Shown here in pieces: positions 1 to 9,200 of a stretch of 64,000 bases of DNA (position 1 is the stretch's first letter; each line of letters starts with the position of its first letter). Below the pieces are notes generated by a model. The model saw nothing but the letters and a program-made list of their open reading frames with translations, was not told the origin of the DNA and did no database searches. The DNA is from Bradyrhizobium diazoefficiens (GTDB taxonomy: Bacteria > Pseudomonadota > Alphaproteobacteria > Rhizobiales > Xanthobacteraceae). The position numbers and the translations under genes are program-made. The DNA is taken from positions 1,389,501-1,453,500 of the forward strand of contig NZ_JAENXS010000001.1 in the NCBI RefSeq assembly GCF_016612535.1, read 5' to 3'.

Positions 1-279
1 GATGCCGTGAGAGGCCAGCAGATCGAGTTTTTGCACAACGCCGACGCCGGCGGGCACGAACAGCAGCGAGAGATGAGCCAGCAGGCCCTTGCTCGCCGTC
101 TCCACGCCGTCGTTACGCAACGGCCCCTGCGCGAGCAGCGCAAAGCGGTCGCGGGCGAGCAGGAGGATCAGAAGCAGCAGCAGACCGAGCACAGGTCCCG
201 GCAGCGGCAGGCCGAGACCGCGGACCACGGCCTCGCCGATCAATTGGCAGAGCAGGATGAGACCGAGACTAGCAAGCAT
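1..279 (-). CDS. CidA/LrgA family holin-like membrane protein, 3' end cut by window edge
   Basis: The 93 visible residues are mostly hydrophobic and show the family hallmarks: a first membrane segment at residues 2-15, the PLPGPVLG turn at 25-32, a leucine-rich second segment at 33-40, and LSLLFVPAGVGVV at 69-81. Family members are small inner-membrane proteins that usually pair with a CidB/LrgB partner; that partner would lie left of position 1 and cannot be checked. The ATG at 279 begins the conserved part. A role in murein hydrolase export or overflow metabolism is family knowledge, not shown here. The stop codon is outside the window. Confidence 0.85.
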   Translation of the reverse strand, partial: MLASLGLILLCQLIGEAVVRGLGLPLPGPVLGLLLLLILLLARDRFALLAQGPLRNDGVETASKGLLAHLSLLFVPAGVGVVQKLDLLASHGI

Positions 280-421
280 GATGCATCAAGGAATGCGCCG
301 CAGGGCTTGTCAATTGCCGCTATACCCTGGACGCACGCGCTCCGTGCGAAGCCGCAACGCGGGGCAGCATCGCCATCAGCGTTCCGGTCATGGTGGCGAT
401 GAGCGTGGTCTTGCCCCCGCG

Positions 422-820
422 CTCGGCAAAAGCTTTGGCCTCGCAGAAGGCGAAGGACGCTCGGCATCAATTGCGCAGCAGACCAGCCTCGACGGCGAGC
501 CACCCCGCGAGCGGCTGAAGGCGGTGATCCAGCTCTATTCGGAGCGACTCAATCCGGACGGCATGGCGATCGAGCTCGCGATCCGGCAGTGGGCGCGCTC
601 CGACGGGACCGCCGCGGCGGCGGTCGCGAGCGTGGACGCGGCGCGGCTCAAGCACGTCGCCGAGCTTTATCGCGCAACGGGCCTCGACGCCGAAGAAGCT
701 GAGGCTCAAGCTTTCCTGTTCTATTGCTTCATCTTCGGCCAGAGTCTGTTGTTCGACGAGCGCGGCCCGCGCAAGCGCTCGCAGCTCGTCGCGAAGCCTG
801 CCGAGAAATTGCTGAACTAG
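422..820 (+). pseudogene. TetR/AcrR-type regulator remnant (C-terminal ligand-binding part only)
   Basis: The frame reads a helical segment with RERLKAVIQLYSERLNPDG, then an alanine-rich stretch with ELAIRQWARSDG and FLFYCFIFGQSLLF, which resembles the C-terminal ligand-binding domain of TetR-family repressors. No helix-turn-helix part (normally the first 50-60 residues) is found upstream in any frame, and there is no convincing start codon. The TAG stop at 818-820 shares its last base with the left inverted repeat of the adjacent insertion sequence, so the true C-terminus may be lost as well. I infer a decayed gene, with the insertion sequence a plausible cause of part of the damage. Confidence 0.55.
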
Positions 821-836
821 GGTCTGTTGAGATTCA
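820..836 (+). repeat. IS left terminal inverted repeat
   Basis: GGGTCTGTTGAGATTCA, matched base for base by the reverse complement at 1636-1652. Confidence 0.93.
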
Positions 837-886
837 GGATTCACAGAACGGAATGTCCGTGATTCAAGCTCCGAGAGGAGTTTGGC

Positions 887-1638
887 ATGCCCCGATTCGT
901 TCTGACAGATGCTCAATGGGCGAAGATGGAGCCGGTTTGTTTGGGCAAGCCGAGGGACCCCGGCCGCAGTGGAAGCGATAACCGTCTGTTTCTGGAAGCT
1001 GTACTGTGGATCGCCCGCACGGGCAGCCCATGGCGGGATCTGCCGCCGACGTTCGGCAACTGGAATACCGTGTTCAAACGCTATCGCGACTGGGTGAAAG
1101 CCGGTGTTTTCAAGCGGATCTTCGATGCCGTATCGGATGATCCGGACATGGAGTTCGCCATGGTCGACGCGACCATCGTCAAGGTTCACCGCCACGGGCA
1201 GGGAGCAAAAGGGGGACCAAAAATCAGGCCATCGGCAAGTCAAAAGGCGGCTGGACCACCAAAATCCTCGCGCTGACTGACGCGCTCGGGAATCTGGTGC
1301 GGTTCATCCTGCTCCCCGGCCATCGCTTTGACACCGTCGGCGTCGTGCCCCTGATCAAGGATATCGAGTTCGGTGGCTTGATCGCCGACAAGGCTTTTGA
1401 TTCCAACTGGATCATCGAAGACTTGAACGAACGCAAGGCCAAGATCGTCATCTCGCAACATCAAAGGCGCGCTCAGCCTCTCGACATCGACAAAGACATT
1501 TACAAATGGCGTCACTTGATCGAAAATTTCTTCGGCAAGCTCAAGGAATTCAAACGCATAGCAATGCGTTGCGACAAGACAGACAGCAGTTTCGAGGCCA
1601 TGATTTACCTCGCCACCGCTGTAATCCATTCCAGATGA
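887..1638 (+). CDS. IS5-family transposase, two frames joined by a -1 frameshift
   Basis: The first frame (887-1276) begins MPRFVLTDAQWAKMEP and carries the N-terminal helix-turn-helix region and the first catalytic Asp (AMVDATIVKVHRHGQGAKGG). The second frame runs on to 1638 with GGWTTKILALTDALGNLVRF, LIADKAFDSNW (second Asp region) and RHLIENFFGKLKEFKRIAMR (the Y/R-E region of DDE transposases). The frames overlap near 1206-1276. A run AAAAGGGGG at 1207-1215 is a natural slippage point: re-reading one G restores KGGTKNQAIGKSKGGW. Programmed -1 frameshifting is known in this IS subgroup, so the element may be active rather than mutated. Confidence 0.9.
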
Positions 1639-1652
1639 ATCTCAACAGACCC
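1636..1652 (-). repeat. IS right terminal inverted repeat
   Basis: Reverse complement of the left repeat, 17 of 17 bases. It overlaps the last codons of the transposase. Confidence 0.93.
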
Positions 1653-1661
1653 TTAAAGCAA

Positions 1662-1686
1662 GAGGCCGGAGCTTGGCTCCGGCCTC
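1662..1686 (-). terminator. Intrinsic terminator of the secreted protein gene at 1704-2204
   Basis: Perfect 11-bp stem GAGGCCGGAGC / GCTCCGGCCTC with a 3-nt loop, followed on the minus strand by a T-rich stretch (TTGCTTT). It lies 17 nt after the stop codon. Confidence 0.85.
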
Positions 1687-1703
1687 GGCCTCAGCTTGAA
1701 GCC

Positions 1704-2204
1704 TCAGGTAGCGCCCTTCAGCTTCTTGTTGCATTCGCTGTAATAGCCGCCGCCCTTCTCGATCCACTTCATGCCGCCATTACCGTTGGTGGTCTTGTTG
1801 GCATTGTACTGGTCGACACAGGTGTGCAGGCGCGCCTTGCCGGCACTCTCCTTGGCGTATTTCGCATCGACCGCGCTCGGGAAGACGGCGTTGCCCATCG
1901 GCATCGTCGGTCCCGGAGCAGCAGCGGGGGCAGCCTCCTTCTTCGCCGCCGTCTTGGGCTCGGCAGCAGGCGGAGGCGCAGCCGGGGCGGCCGCGGTCGG
2001 TGCAGCTGCGGGCGTTGCATCGGCGCCGCACTGGGCCTTGCGGAAGTCATTCCACTTCATGGTACCGAGCGAGCCGTCCTTCTTGGCGGCCTGATATTTC
2101 GCGCTGCACTCCTGCGAGGTCAGCGCCTGGGCCGGCGCGCTCGCCACCAGCACGGCAACGCCCGACACCGCAATTGCACACAACAATTTGGCTTGAATGG
2201 TCAT
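1704..2204 (-). CDS. Secreted cysteine-containing hypothetical protein
   Basis: A 166-residue protein with a typical Sec signal peptide (residues 1-27, ending APAQA). Two short modules follow, separated by an alanine/proline-rich linker (about residues 63-98). The first is a CxxKYQAAKKDGSLGTMKWN-type segment closed by a second Cys, and the second reads CVDQYNANKTTNGNGGMKW and again ends with Cys. This points to two small disulfide-closed units in the periplasm. The module recalls PsiF-like repeats but I do not assign a family. GGGAGACCAAGG just before the ATG at 2204 serves as ribosome binding site. Monocistronic, with its own terminator. Confidence 0.8.
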   Translation of the reverse strand: MTIQAKLLCAIAVSGVAVLVASAPAQALTSQECSAKYQAAKKDGSLGTMKWNDFRKAQCGADATPAAAPTAAAPAAPPPAAEPKTAAKKEAAPAAAPGPTMPMGNAVFPSAVDAKYAKESAGKARLHTCVDQYNANKTTNGNGGMKWIEKGGGYYSECNKKLKGAT

Positions 2205-2391
2205 CCTTGGTCTCCCTCAGGGAAGCAAAACGAGGACTGCTATCCTAGCGTGCCGGGGACGTCCGACAAGGAAGCGATGGCGTTCGGCGCTAAAATATAG
2301 TGACCACAATGTTCAGGTTTATTCATGTCGCGTTCAGCAACGCAGGCCGAGGTTCGCGGCCCTCCGCAACTCTCGCAAGAAGAGCAACATC

Positions 2392-2667
2392 ATGACCCTC
2401 GCCTCCCGCCTCGCCATCGTTGCGATCGCCTCCCTGTTCGCCACCGGCACCGCCTTCGCGCAGACCGCGGCGCCGGCCGCGAAGACCGATGCCACCACGA
2501 CCACCGACAAGAAGGCACCGAAGGAGCACTCGGCCGAGTCGCTCGAATGCTCCAAGCAGGCGGACGCCAAGGGCCTGCATGGCAAGGAGCGCAAGAAATT
2601 CCGTTCCGAGTGCATCAAGACGGCCAAGGGCGGAATGGCTGCACCGGCTGCCGCCGACAAGAAGTAA
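2392..2667 (+). CDS. PsiF-repeat secreted protein
   Basis: A 91-residue protein with a signal peptide (MTLASRLAIVAIASLFATG, cleavage near FAQ-TAA), a Lys/Thr-rich spacer and one PsiF repeat: ECSKQADAKGLHGKERKKF followed by a second Cys. PsiF proteins are small periplasmic proteins; the E. coli member belongs to the phosphate-starvation regulon, but no phosphate operator was identified here. The ATG at 2392 is preferred over longer frames because the signal peptide begins there. The divergent gene at 2204 encodes a protein of similar style, so the two may share ancestry or regulation. Confidence 0.85.
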   Translation: MTLASRLAIVAIASLFATGTAFAQTAAPAAKTDATTTTDKKAPKEHSAESLECSKQADAKGLHGKERKKFRSECIKTAKGGMAAPAAADKK

Positions 2668-2767
2668 ATCCGTCACAATCTTTCCCTCGCCTTTGACGGG
2701 AGGCGCGCGCATTGCGGCATGACGTAGCCGCAATTGTGCGCCTCTCGCCGATTTGCAATAAGGTGGT

Positions 2768-3853
2768 GTGAAGCAAATCACCGCCTCCCTGCCGTTCGAA
2801 TGGCCAAGCCGCGCCAAGCTCTTGCGCACGGCGGAGACGCTCGTCATCGGCGCCGCCGGCGGCCTTACGTTCCTGGCTGCGGGCCTTCCGGGCGGCTTGA
2901 TCTCGGGATCGATGATCGCGGTCGGGATAGCCGCCATCGCCGGGCGCCAGCTTTCGGTGCCGCCGCTCCTGACCCAGACAGTGCTGGTGCTGCTCGGCAT
3001 TTCGCTGGGCTCCGTCGTGTCGCGCCATTTGATTGAGCAGGTCAGTGCCTATCCGCTGACCATCGGACTATTAGCGCTCGCCACCTTCTGCTCCACTTTC
3101 GGCTCGAGCTATTACCTCCAGCGCGCCCATGGCTGGGACCGCACCTCGGCCTTCCTCGCCGGCAGCCCGGGGGCGCTGTCGCAGATCACGATCCTGGCGG
3201 TCGAGCGCGGCGCCGATCTGCCGGGCATCGCGGTGGTACAGACCATGCGTGTCATCATCCTCACCGCGGCACTGCCGATGGTGCTGGCGATTGCGGGCGT
3301 CGCGCCCTCCGTCGCGCCGTCGCTCACGACGGCGATTGCCTCGCCACTCGATCTTCTCGAACTGGTTGCCGCTTCGCTGGCGGCTTCGCTCCTGCTGCGG
3401 CTGATCAAATTTCCGGCGAGTTGGATGTTCGGCGCGATGATCGGCTCCAGCGTGCTGCACGGCGCAGGCTGGGTCGAGGGCGGCCTGCCGAACTGGGTGC
3501 GCGGCGTCGCGCTGGTCGGCATCGGCGCACTGATCGGCAGCCGCTTCGCCCGGATGCGGATCAAGACGCTGGCTGGCCACATCAACGCAGCGCTGGGCTC
3601 GTTTGCGGTCGCCATCGCCGTTTCCGCGATCTTCGTCGGCATCGCCGCGCTCACCACGCAGGTGAAATTTTCCGACGTCGTCGTCGCCTTCGCGCCCGGC
3701 GCGATGGACGCGATGCTGGCGCTGGCCCTCACGCTGCATATCGACCCGATCTTCGTCGGCGCCCACCACCTCTCACGCTTCGTGTTCGTGACGATCGCCA
3801 CCCCGGGCATCGTGCACCTGTTCGGCCGCACGCAGGACGACGTGGACGATTAG
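2768..3853 (+). CDS. AbrB-family integral membrane protein (putative ammonia monooxygenase-like transporter)
   Basis: A 361-residue protein with about ten hydrophobic helices in two similar halves, each carrying a GG-rich turn (GAAGGLTFLAAGLPGGLISGS; FPASWMFGAMIGSS), as in the duplicated AbrB family of bacterial membrane proteins. The family is often labelled ammonia monooxygenase, but that name is historical and enzymatic activity is not supported; a transport role is likelier. The start is GTG at 2768. The stop codon overlaps that of the convergent gene at 3850-4482 by four bases. Confidence 0.85.
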   Translation: MKQITASLPFEWPSRAKLLRTAETLVIGAAGGLTFLAAGLPGGLISGSMIAVGIAAIAGRQLSVPPLLTQTVLVLLGISLGSVVSRHLIEQVSAYPLTIGLLALATFCSTFGSSYYLQRAHGWDRTSAFLAGSPGALSQITILAVERGADLPGIAVVQTMRVIILTAALPMVLAIAGVAPSVAPSLTTAIASPLDLLELVAASLAASLLLRLIKFPASWMFGAMIGSSVLHGAGWVEGGLPNWVRGVALVGIGALIGSRFARMRIKTLAGHINAALGSFAVAIAVSAIFVGIAALTTQVKFSDVVVAFAPGAMDAMLALALTLHIDPIFVGAHHLSRFVFVTIATPGIVHLFGRTQDDVDD

Positions 3854-4482
3854 CCCTCCTCTCGCGTCGCTTGCCCTTTCAGCGCCGCAACCTGCGCCTC
3901 GAGCTCCGCAATCCGTTGATCCCGCGCCGCTAACGCCGCCGCCACATCGGGGGCGTCGAACTTCTGCGGAATGTGCTGCGGGCAGTTGGTGTCCCACGCC
4001 GCGATCTTGAACACGATCACCTGCTCGGGCCGTGCCCTATATCCTTTCGGCATCAGGGAGTCCGTCAGCGCATCGTCGTCCTCGACCACACGCGCCTCGC
4101 CCCAGATCTTCACCCGGCGGCGATGGGCGTAGTCCATCATGAAGATGTAGGCCTTGGGGTTCTCAGAGAGGTTTCCCTGAGTCAGGTATTGCTGGTTGCC
4201 GGCATAGTCGGCAAAGGCGAGCGTCTGCTTGTCCAGCACCTTCAGAAAACCCTTCGGGCCGCCGCGATGCTGGATGTAAGGCTGGCCGTCCGCTGAGGCA
4301 GTGGCGAAATAGAAGCTGTTGGCATCGGAGAGGAAGGTCGCCAGGCTCTCGTCGACCTCGGTGCGCCAGCCGCGCTGCTCGGCGCAGGCATATCCCTCGC
4401 GCGAACCTTTGCGGGTCTGGATCGATTTGACGGCCGGCGTGAAGGCGACATCGCTCGCATAAACGTGTGCTGCTGCTGTCAT
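3850..4482 (-). CDS. Pyridoxamine 5'-phosphate oxidase-fold flavin protein
   Basis: A 210-residue protein with the split beta-barrel flavin-binding fold: SFYFATASADGQPYIQHRGG, KTLAFADYAGNQQYLTQGNL and KAYIFMMDYAHRRRVKIWG match the strands and FMN-contacting segments of the PNPOx-like family. A coiled-coil-like tail follows (ALAARDQRIAELEAQVAALK). Family members of this size are usually FMN-dependent reductases or stress proteins rather than true PNPOx. ATG 4482 fits the AGGAGATGTTCCG leader. It is divergent from the LysR gene at 4606, the usual arrangement for a regulator and its target. Confidence 0.88.
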   Translation of the reverse strand: MTAAAHVYASDVAFTPAVKSIQTRKGSREGYACAEQRGWRTEVDESLATFLSDANSFYFATASADGQPYIQHRGGPKGFLKVLDKQTLAFADYAGNQQYLTQGNLSENPKAYIFMMDYAHRRRVKIWGEARVVEDDDALTDSLMPKGYRARPEQVIVFKIAAWDTNCPQHIPQKFDAPDVAAALAARDQRIAELEAQVAALKGQATREEG

Positions 4483-4605
4483 CGGAACATCTCCTGAGAA
4501 TTCCTGCGCATGTCTGCGTCTTTCGAGGACTAAAGTGGATCTTCCGGCTATCAAAACAATCAGTCCACTTGACACTTCATCATTGCGTTATATGCAATAG
4601 TTGCC

Positions 4606-5490
4606 ATGGACCGCCTCGAAGCCATGCATGTCTTCGTCACCGTCGCCGATCTGCGCGGCTTTGCGCCGGCGGCTCGAAAACTGAGGCTGTCGCCCTCGGC
4701 CGTGACAAGGCTGATCGCGGCACTTGAGGAGCATCTTGGTGCGCGGCTGCTGCAGCGAACCACCCGGCAGGTGAGATTGACCGACGTCGGCACGCGCTAT
4801 CTGGAACGCGCGCGGCGGATCCTGGCCGACGTCGAGGAGGCCGACGGCTCGGCGCGGGAGGAGCGCAACCGGCCGAGCGGACGGCTCGTGGTATCGGCAC
4901 CGGTCGGCTTCGGCCGGCTTCATGTCGGCCCAGTCATGACCGCCTATCTCAAGCGGTATCCAGAGGTGGCCAGCGAACTCAGGCTGTCGGATAACCTCGT
5001 CAATCTCGTGGAAGACGCCGTCGACGCCGCAGTACGGATCGGCCATCTCGCCGACTCCTCGCTGGTCGCGCGCCAGGTCGGCGAGATGCGGCGGATCACG
5101 GTGGCCACGCCAGGCTATCTGAAGCGCCACGGCGAGCCGAAGACGCCGGAAGCGCTGCTCGCGCATCAGACCATCCGGTTCGGCCCCGCGCCGGCGTGGC
5201 GTTTCGCGCAGGATGGCCGCGATATCGAGGTGACACCGTCTCCACGCTTCACCAGCAACAGTGCCGACGCTGCCCTGCAATATGCCGAGGCCGGCGGCGG
5301 TGTGACGCGCGTGCTGGCCTATCAAGCCGCCGATGGCTTGAAACGTGGGCGGCTGAAGATCCTGCTGGCGAAATACGAGCAGCCGGCGCTGCCGATCCAC
5401 ATCGTCTATCCAACCTCGCGCCTGCTCTCGGCCAAGGTGCGCGCGTTCATCGATCTCGTGGTGGAGACGGCGGATTGGAGGTTCGGGTAA
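4606..5490 (+). CDS. LysR-family transcriptional regulator
   Basis: A 294-residue protein with an N-terminal winged helix (MDRLEAMHVFVTVADLRGFA through the SPSAVTRLIAALEEHLGARL recognition region, residues 1-60) and a type 2 periplasmic-binding-fold effector domain behind it (residues 90-290). It belongs to the large group with RRTTR-like wings, here LLQRTTRQVRLTDVGTRYL. Its 123-bp divergent promoter region with the flavin-protein gene contains the AT-rich GTTATATGCAATAG just before the start. The effector is unknown. Confidence 0.93.
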   Translation: MDRLEAMHVFVTVADLRGFAPAARKLRLSPSAVTRLIAALEEHLGARLLQRTTRQVRLTDVGTRYLERARRILADVEEADGSAREERNRPSGRLVVSAPVGFGRLHVGPVMTAYLKRYPEVASELRLSDNLVNLVEDAVDAAVRIGHLADSSLVARQVGEMRRITVATPGYLKRHGEPKTPEALLAHQTIRFGPAPAWRFAQDGRDIEVTPSPRFTSNSADAALQYAEAGGGVTRVLAYQAADGLKRGRLKILLAKYEQPALPIHIVYPTSRLLSAKVRAFIDLVVETADWRFG

Positions 5491-5515
5491 GCGCTCGCGT
5501 CCCGGGCACGAGAGA

Positions 5516-5935
5516 CTACGTTCTCTTCGGCACCACCCGGAACGTCCCGCTCGCCCGCGCGATGACGGCATCGTCGGCCATCGCCAGGCACTGCGCGAAG
5601 CAGATCGTGCTGCCCGTCCTGATGACGTCGCTTTCGACCGCGAGCCACTGGCCAATTTCGGCGGAGCCGACGAAATCCACCGAAAGCGAGATCGTCACGA
5701 ACGATGTGGTCCAGTTCGTCGCCTGCGCGCAGCTATAGCCCATGGCATTGTCGGCGAGCGCGGCGATCAGGCCTCCGTGGATCAGGCCGCGGCCGTTGGT
5801 GTGCGGTCTTGCGAGCCGCAGGCCAATGATGACGGCCTTGTCGGTTTTCTTCGCGTAGAGCGGCTTCCACGGCTCGGTGAGCGGGCTCTCGCGCAGATGC
5901 GGCTGGAAGCCTTCGGGAACGTCGGTGTCGGTCAT
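5516..5935 (-). CDS. PaaI-type hotdog thioesterase
   Basis: A 139-residue hotdog-fold protein. The family motif is visible as NGRGLIHGGLIAALADNAMG (residues about 47-66), the central helix of PaaI-like acyl-CoA thioesterases, followed by SLSVDFVGSAEIGQWLAVES strands. Such enzymes hydrolyse aryl- or acyl-CoA esters in the cytoplasm. It lies between the LysR gene and the aromatic block but is not in an evident operon. Substrate unknown. Confidence 0.87.
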   Translation of the reverse strand: MTDTDVPEGFQPHLRESPLTEPWKPLYAKKTDKAVIIGLRLARPHTNGRGLIHGGLIAALADNAMGYSCAQATNWTTSFVTISLSVDFVGSAEIGQWLAVESDVIRTGSTICFAQCLAMADDAVIARASGTFRVVPKRT

Positions 5936-6071
5936 GGCATTCTCGCGTCACTGAGGGGTCGTCAGCATTGAACGCGATGTGGATGGCAGTTTCACCGCCT
6001 ACAAAGTTTTAAACGGAATTTGCGTGGATGTTTGAAACGGGCACTCTCGCGAGTAGCGCAACGGCCATGGG

Positions 6072-6156
6072 GTAGGTTAGCCGAAGGCGTAACCCACCGC
6101 TGTCCGTCACCGCAGAAACAAAAGATGGTGGGTTACGCTGCGCTAACCCACCCTAC
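6072..6156. repeat. Intergenic inverted-repeat element (REP-like)
   Basis: Two arms, 6072-6098 and 6127-6156, are near-complementary: the left reads GTAGGTTAGCC...GCGTAACCCACC and the right GGTGGGTTACGC...GCTAACCCACCCTAC. The motif GGTGGGTTACGC resembles intergenic repeats common in Bradyrhizobium genomes (from memory). It sits just after the pobA stop and may also act as a bidirectional terminator. Confidence 0.75.
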
Positions 6157-6175
6157 AGCACCGACGCCACCGTCC

Positions 6176-7600
<1,425 letters not shown>

Positions 7601-8617
7601 ATGAGGAAAGCTTGTCTGGCTTTGCTGCTGGCAGCAAGCGTGACGCCTGCACTCGCGCAGGACAAGACCGTCGACCTGAAGGTCTCGCACTGGGTGCCGG
7701 CGTCCCACCCGCTACAGAAATCTTTGGAAGACTGGGTCGCCGCGGTGAACAAGGATTCTGGCGGCACCATCACTGGTAAAGTGTTTCCGGCCCAGCAGCT
7801 CGGCAAGGCGTTCGATCATTACGACATGGCGCGCGACGGCATTGCCGACGTCACCTACGTCAATCCCGGCTACCAGCCCGGACGCTTTCCGATCATCGGT
7901 GCCGGCGAATTGCCGTTCCTGATCTCGGACGCCAAGGGCGGTTCGGAGGGCCTGGACGCCTGGTATCGCAAATATGCCGAGAAGGAGATGAAGGACGTCA
8001 AATACTGCCTCGCTTTCGTCCACTCGCCCTCCTCGTTCCACTCCCGCACCAAGAAGATCGTGATGCCGGAGGACGTGAAGGGGATGAAGATCCGTCCCGC
8101 ACACGCCACCATGGCGAATTTCGTCACCTCGCTTGGCGGCACCAACGTGCAGTCGTCTGCACCCGAAGTGCGCGACATCATCGAGCGCGGCGTCGCCGAC
8201 GCCGTCACTTTCCCGTGGGGCTCGCTGGTGCTGTTCGGCATCGACAAGGTGACCAAGTACGACATGGACGCGCCGCTCTACACCACGACCTTCGTGTTCG
8301 TAATGAACAAGGACAAATACAATGCGATGTCCGACAAGCAGAAGGCCGCGATCGACAAGAACTGCTCGACCGAGATGGCCGGCGTGGTCGGCGAGCATTG
8401 GGGCAAGTTCGAGGACGCCGGCATCGACAAGGTGAAGGCGGAAGCAGGTCACGAGGTCTACAAGCTGACCCCCGACCAGACCGCCGCCTGGAAGAAGGCC
8501 GCCGAGCCGCTGGTCAGGACCTGGGCCGACGGCGCCAAGAAGGCCGGCGCCGATCCAGATGCCGCACTTGCGGACCTCAAGGCGTCGCTGAAGAAGTACA
8601 ACGCGCTGGCGGAGTAG
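7601..8617 (+). CDS. TRAP transporter substrate-binding protein, DctP family
   Basis: A 338-residue periplasmic protein with signal peptide MRKACLALLLAASVTPALAQ. DctP-family features include LKVSHWVPASHPLQ at the start of the mature domain, the hinge region with KGMKIRP (the Arg that salt-bridges carboxylates in DctP proteins) and the segment DAVTFPWGSL. It captures an organic acid and delivers it to the two permease subunits downstream. GTG 7598 and ATG 7601 are both possible; ATG fits the GAGGGAGAG leader better. Divergence from pobA suggests an aromatic or related acid as ligand (inference). Confidence 0.93.
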   Translation: MRKACLALLLAASVTPALAQDKTVDLKVSHWVPASHPLQKSLEDWVAAVNKDSGGTITGKVFPAQQLGKAFDHYDMARDGIADVTYVNPGYQPGRFPIIGAGELPFLISDAKGGSEGLDAWYRKYAEKEMKDVKYCLAFVHSPSSFHSRTKKIVMPEDVKGMKIRPAHATMANFVTSLGGTNVQSSAPEVRDIIERGVADAVTFPWGSLVLFGIDKVTKYDMDAPLYTTTFVFVMNKDKYNAMSDKQKAAIDKNCSTEMAGVVGEHWGKFEDAGIDKVKAEAGHEVYKLTPDQTAAWKKAAEPLVRTWADGAKKAGADPDAALADLKASLKKYNALAE

Positions 8618-8632
8618 TTTTCACTGAAACAG

Positions 8633-8668
8633 AAGCGGCGGCGGGAATCCTCTCGCCGCCGCTTTCCT
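8633..8668 (+). terminator. GC-rich hairpin between TRAP binding-protein and permease genes
   Basis: Perfect 11-bp stem AAGCGGCGGCG / CGCCGCCGCTT with a 10-nt loop, then TTTCC. It lies 15 nt after the binding-protein stop and before the permease ribosome binding site. It could stop part of the transcripts or protect the upstream mRNA, giving more binding protein than permease. Confidence 0.65.
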
Positions 8669-8691
8669 GCAAATTTGAGGACCCTCCACCC

Positions 8692-9198
8692 ATGAAGCGC
8701 TGGATGGATCGCGTCATCGACTCGATCGAATGGATCGCGGCAGCCTTCGTCGGCATCGTCGCGCTCGACATCTTCCTGTCGGTGCTGCTGCGCAACACGC
8801 TGAACTATTCGATCCCCGACAGCTTCGACATCGGCCGCATGCTGCTCGGTATCCTCATTTTCTGGGGCATCGCCGCGACCTCCTATCGCGGCACCCACAT
8901 CACGGTCGACCTGGTCTGGGGCAATGTCGGCCCGCGCCATCAGCGTTGGATCGACGTGTTCGCGACGCTGGTGCTGCTGTTCGTCGTCAGCGTGCAGACC
9001 TGGACGCTGTTCGACAAGGTCCGCGGCACCTACAATGACAACGTTGAGACCTTCGACATGCACATGCCGACCTGGCCGTTCTTCGCGATTGCCTGGATCG
9101 GCGATGTCTCCGCCGTGCTGCTGATCGCGATCCGCACTTACCGGCTGATCTTCCATCCCGAAGAGATGCACGACCCCAAGCTGAAGGCGACGGAGTAA
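8692..9198 (+). CDS. TRAP transporter small permease, DctQ family
   Basis: A 168-residue inner-membrane protein with four hydrophobic helices (about residues 14-35, 50-68, 88-106, 126-148), the DctQ architecture. FWGIAATSYRGTHITVDLVW matches the conserved helix 2-3 region. It pairs with the DctM-type subunit whose ATG follows the stop by two bases, so translation is probably coupled. Confidence 0.92.
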   Translation: MKRWMDRVIDSIEWIAAAFVGIVALDIFLSVLLRNTLNYSIPDSFDIGRMLLGILIFWGIAATSYRGTHITVDLVWGNVGPRHQRWIDVFATLVLLFVVSVQTWTLFDKVRGTYNDNVETFDMHMPTWPFFAIAWIGDVSAVLLIAIRTYRLIFHPEEMHDPKLKATE

Positions 9199-9200
9199 TC

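Larger units (their letters stand above)
820..1652 (+). mobile_element. IS5-family insertion sequence (IS427-like), complete
   Basis: An 833-bp element bounded by perfect 17-bp inverted repeats: GGGTCTGTTGAGATTCA at 820-836 and its reverse complement at 1636-1652. It holds one transposase read in two overlapping frames, as in the IS427 subgroup of the IS5 family. Flanks are CTA on the left and TTA on the right, so a clean target duplication is not evident. It sits directly against the end of the TetR remnant and 51 bp from a secreted-protein gene whose terminator lies between them. Confidence 0.93.

Noticed and set aside
300..470. A leftward protein-like stretch (KTTLIATMTGTLMAMLPRVA)
   Set aside because: Short, without start or neighbours in frame, and opposite the TetR remnant; too little to support a gene.
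467..1243. A 258-residue leftward frame across the TetR remnant and IS
   Set aside because: It runs antisense to the transposase and crosses the IS boundary; its composition is that of a GC-rich shadow frame.
2300..2391. Longer N-terminal extension of the PsiF-type gene from 2197
   Set aside because: The extension has no coding character and would bury the signal peptide; ATG 2392 is the natural start.
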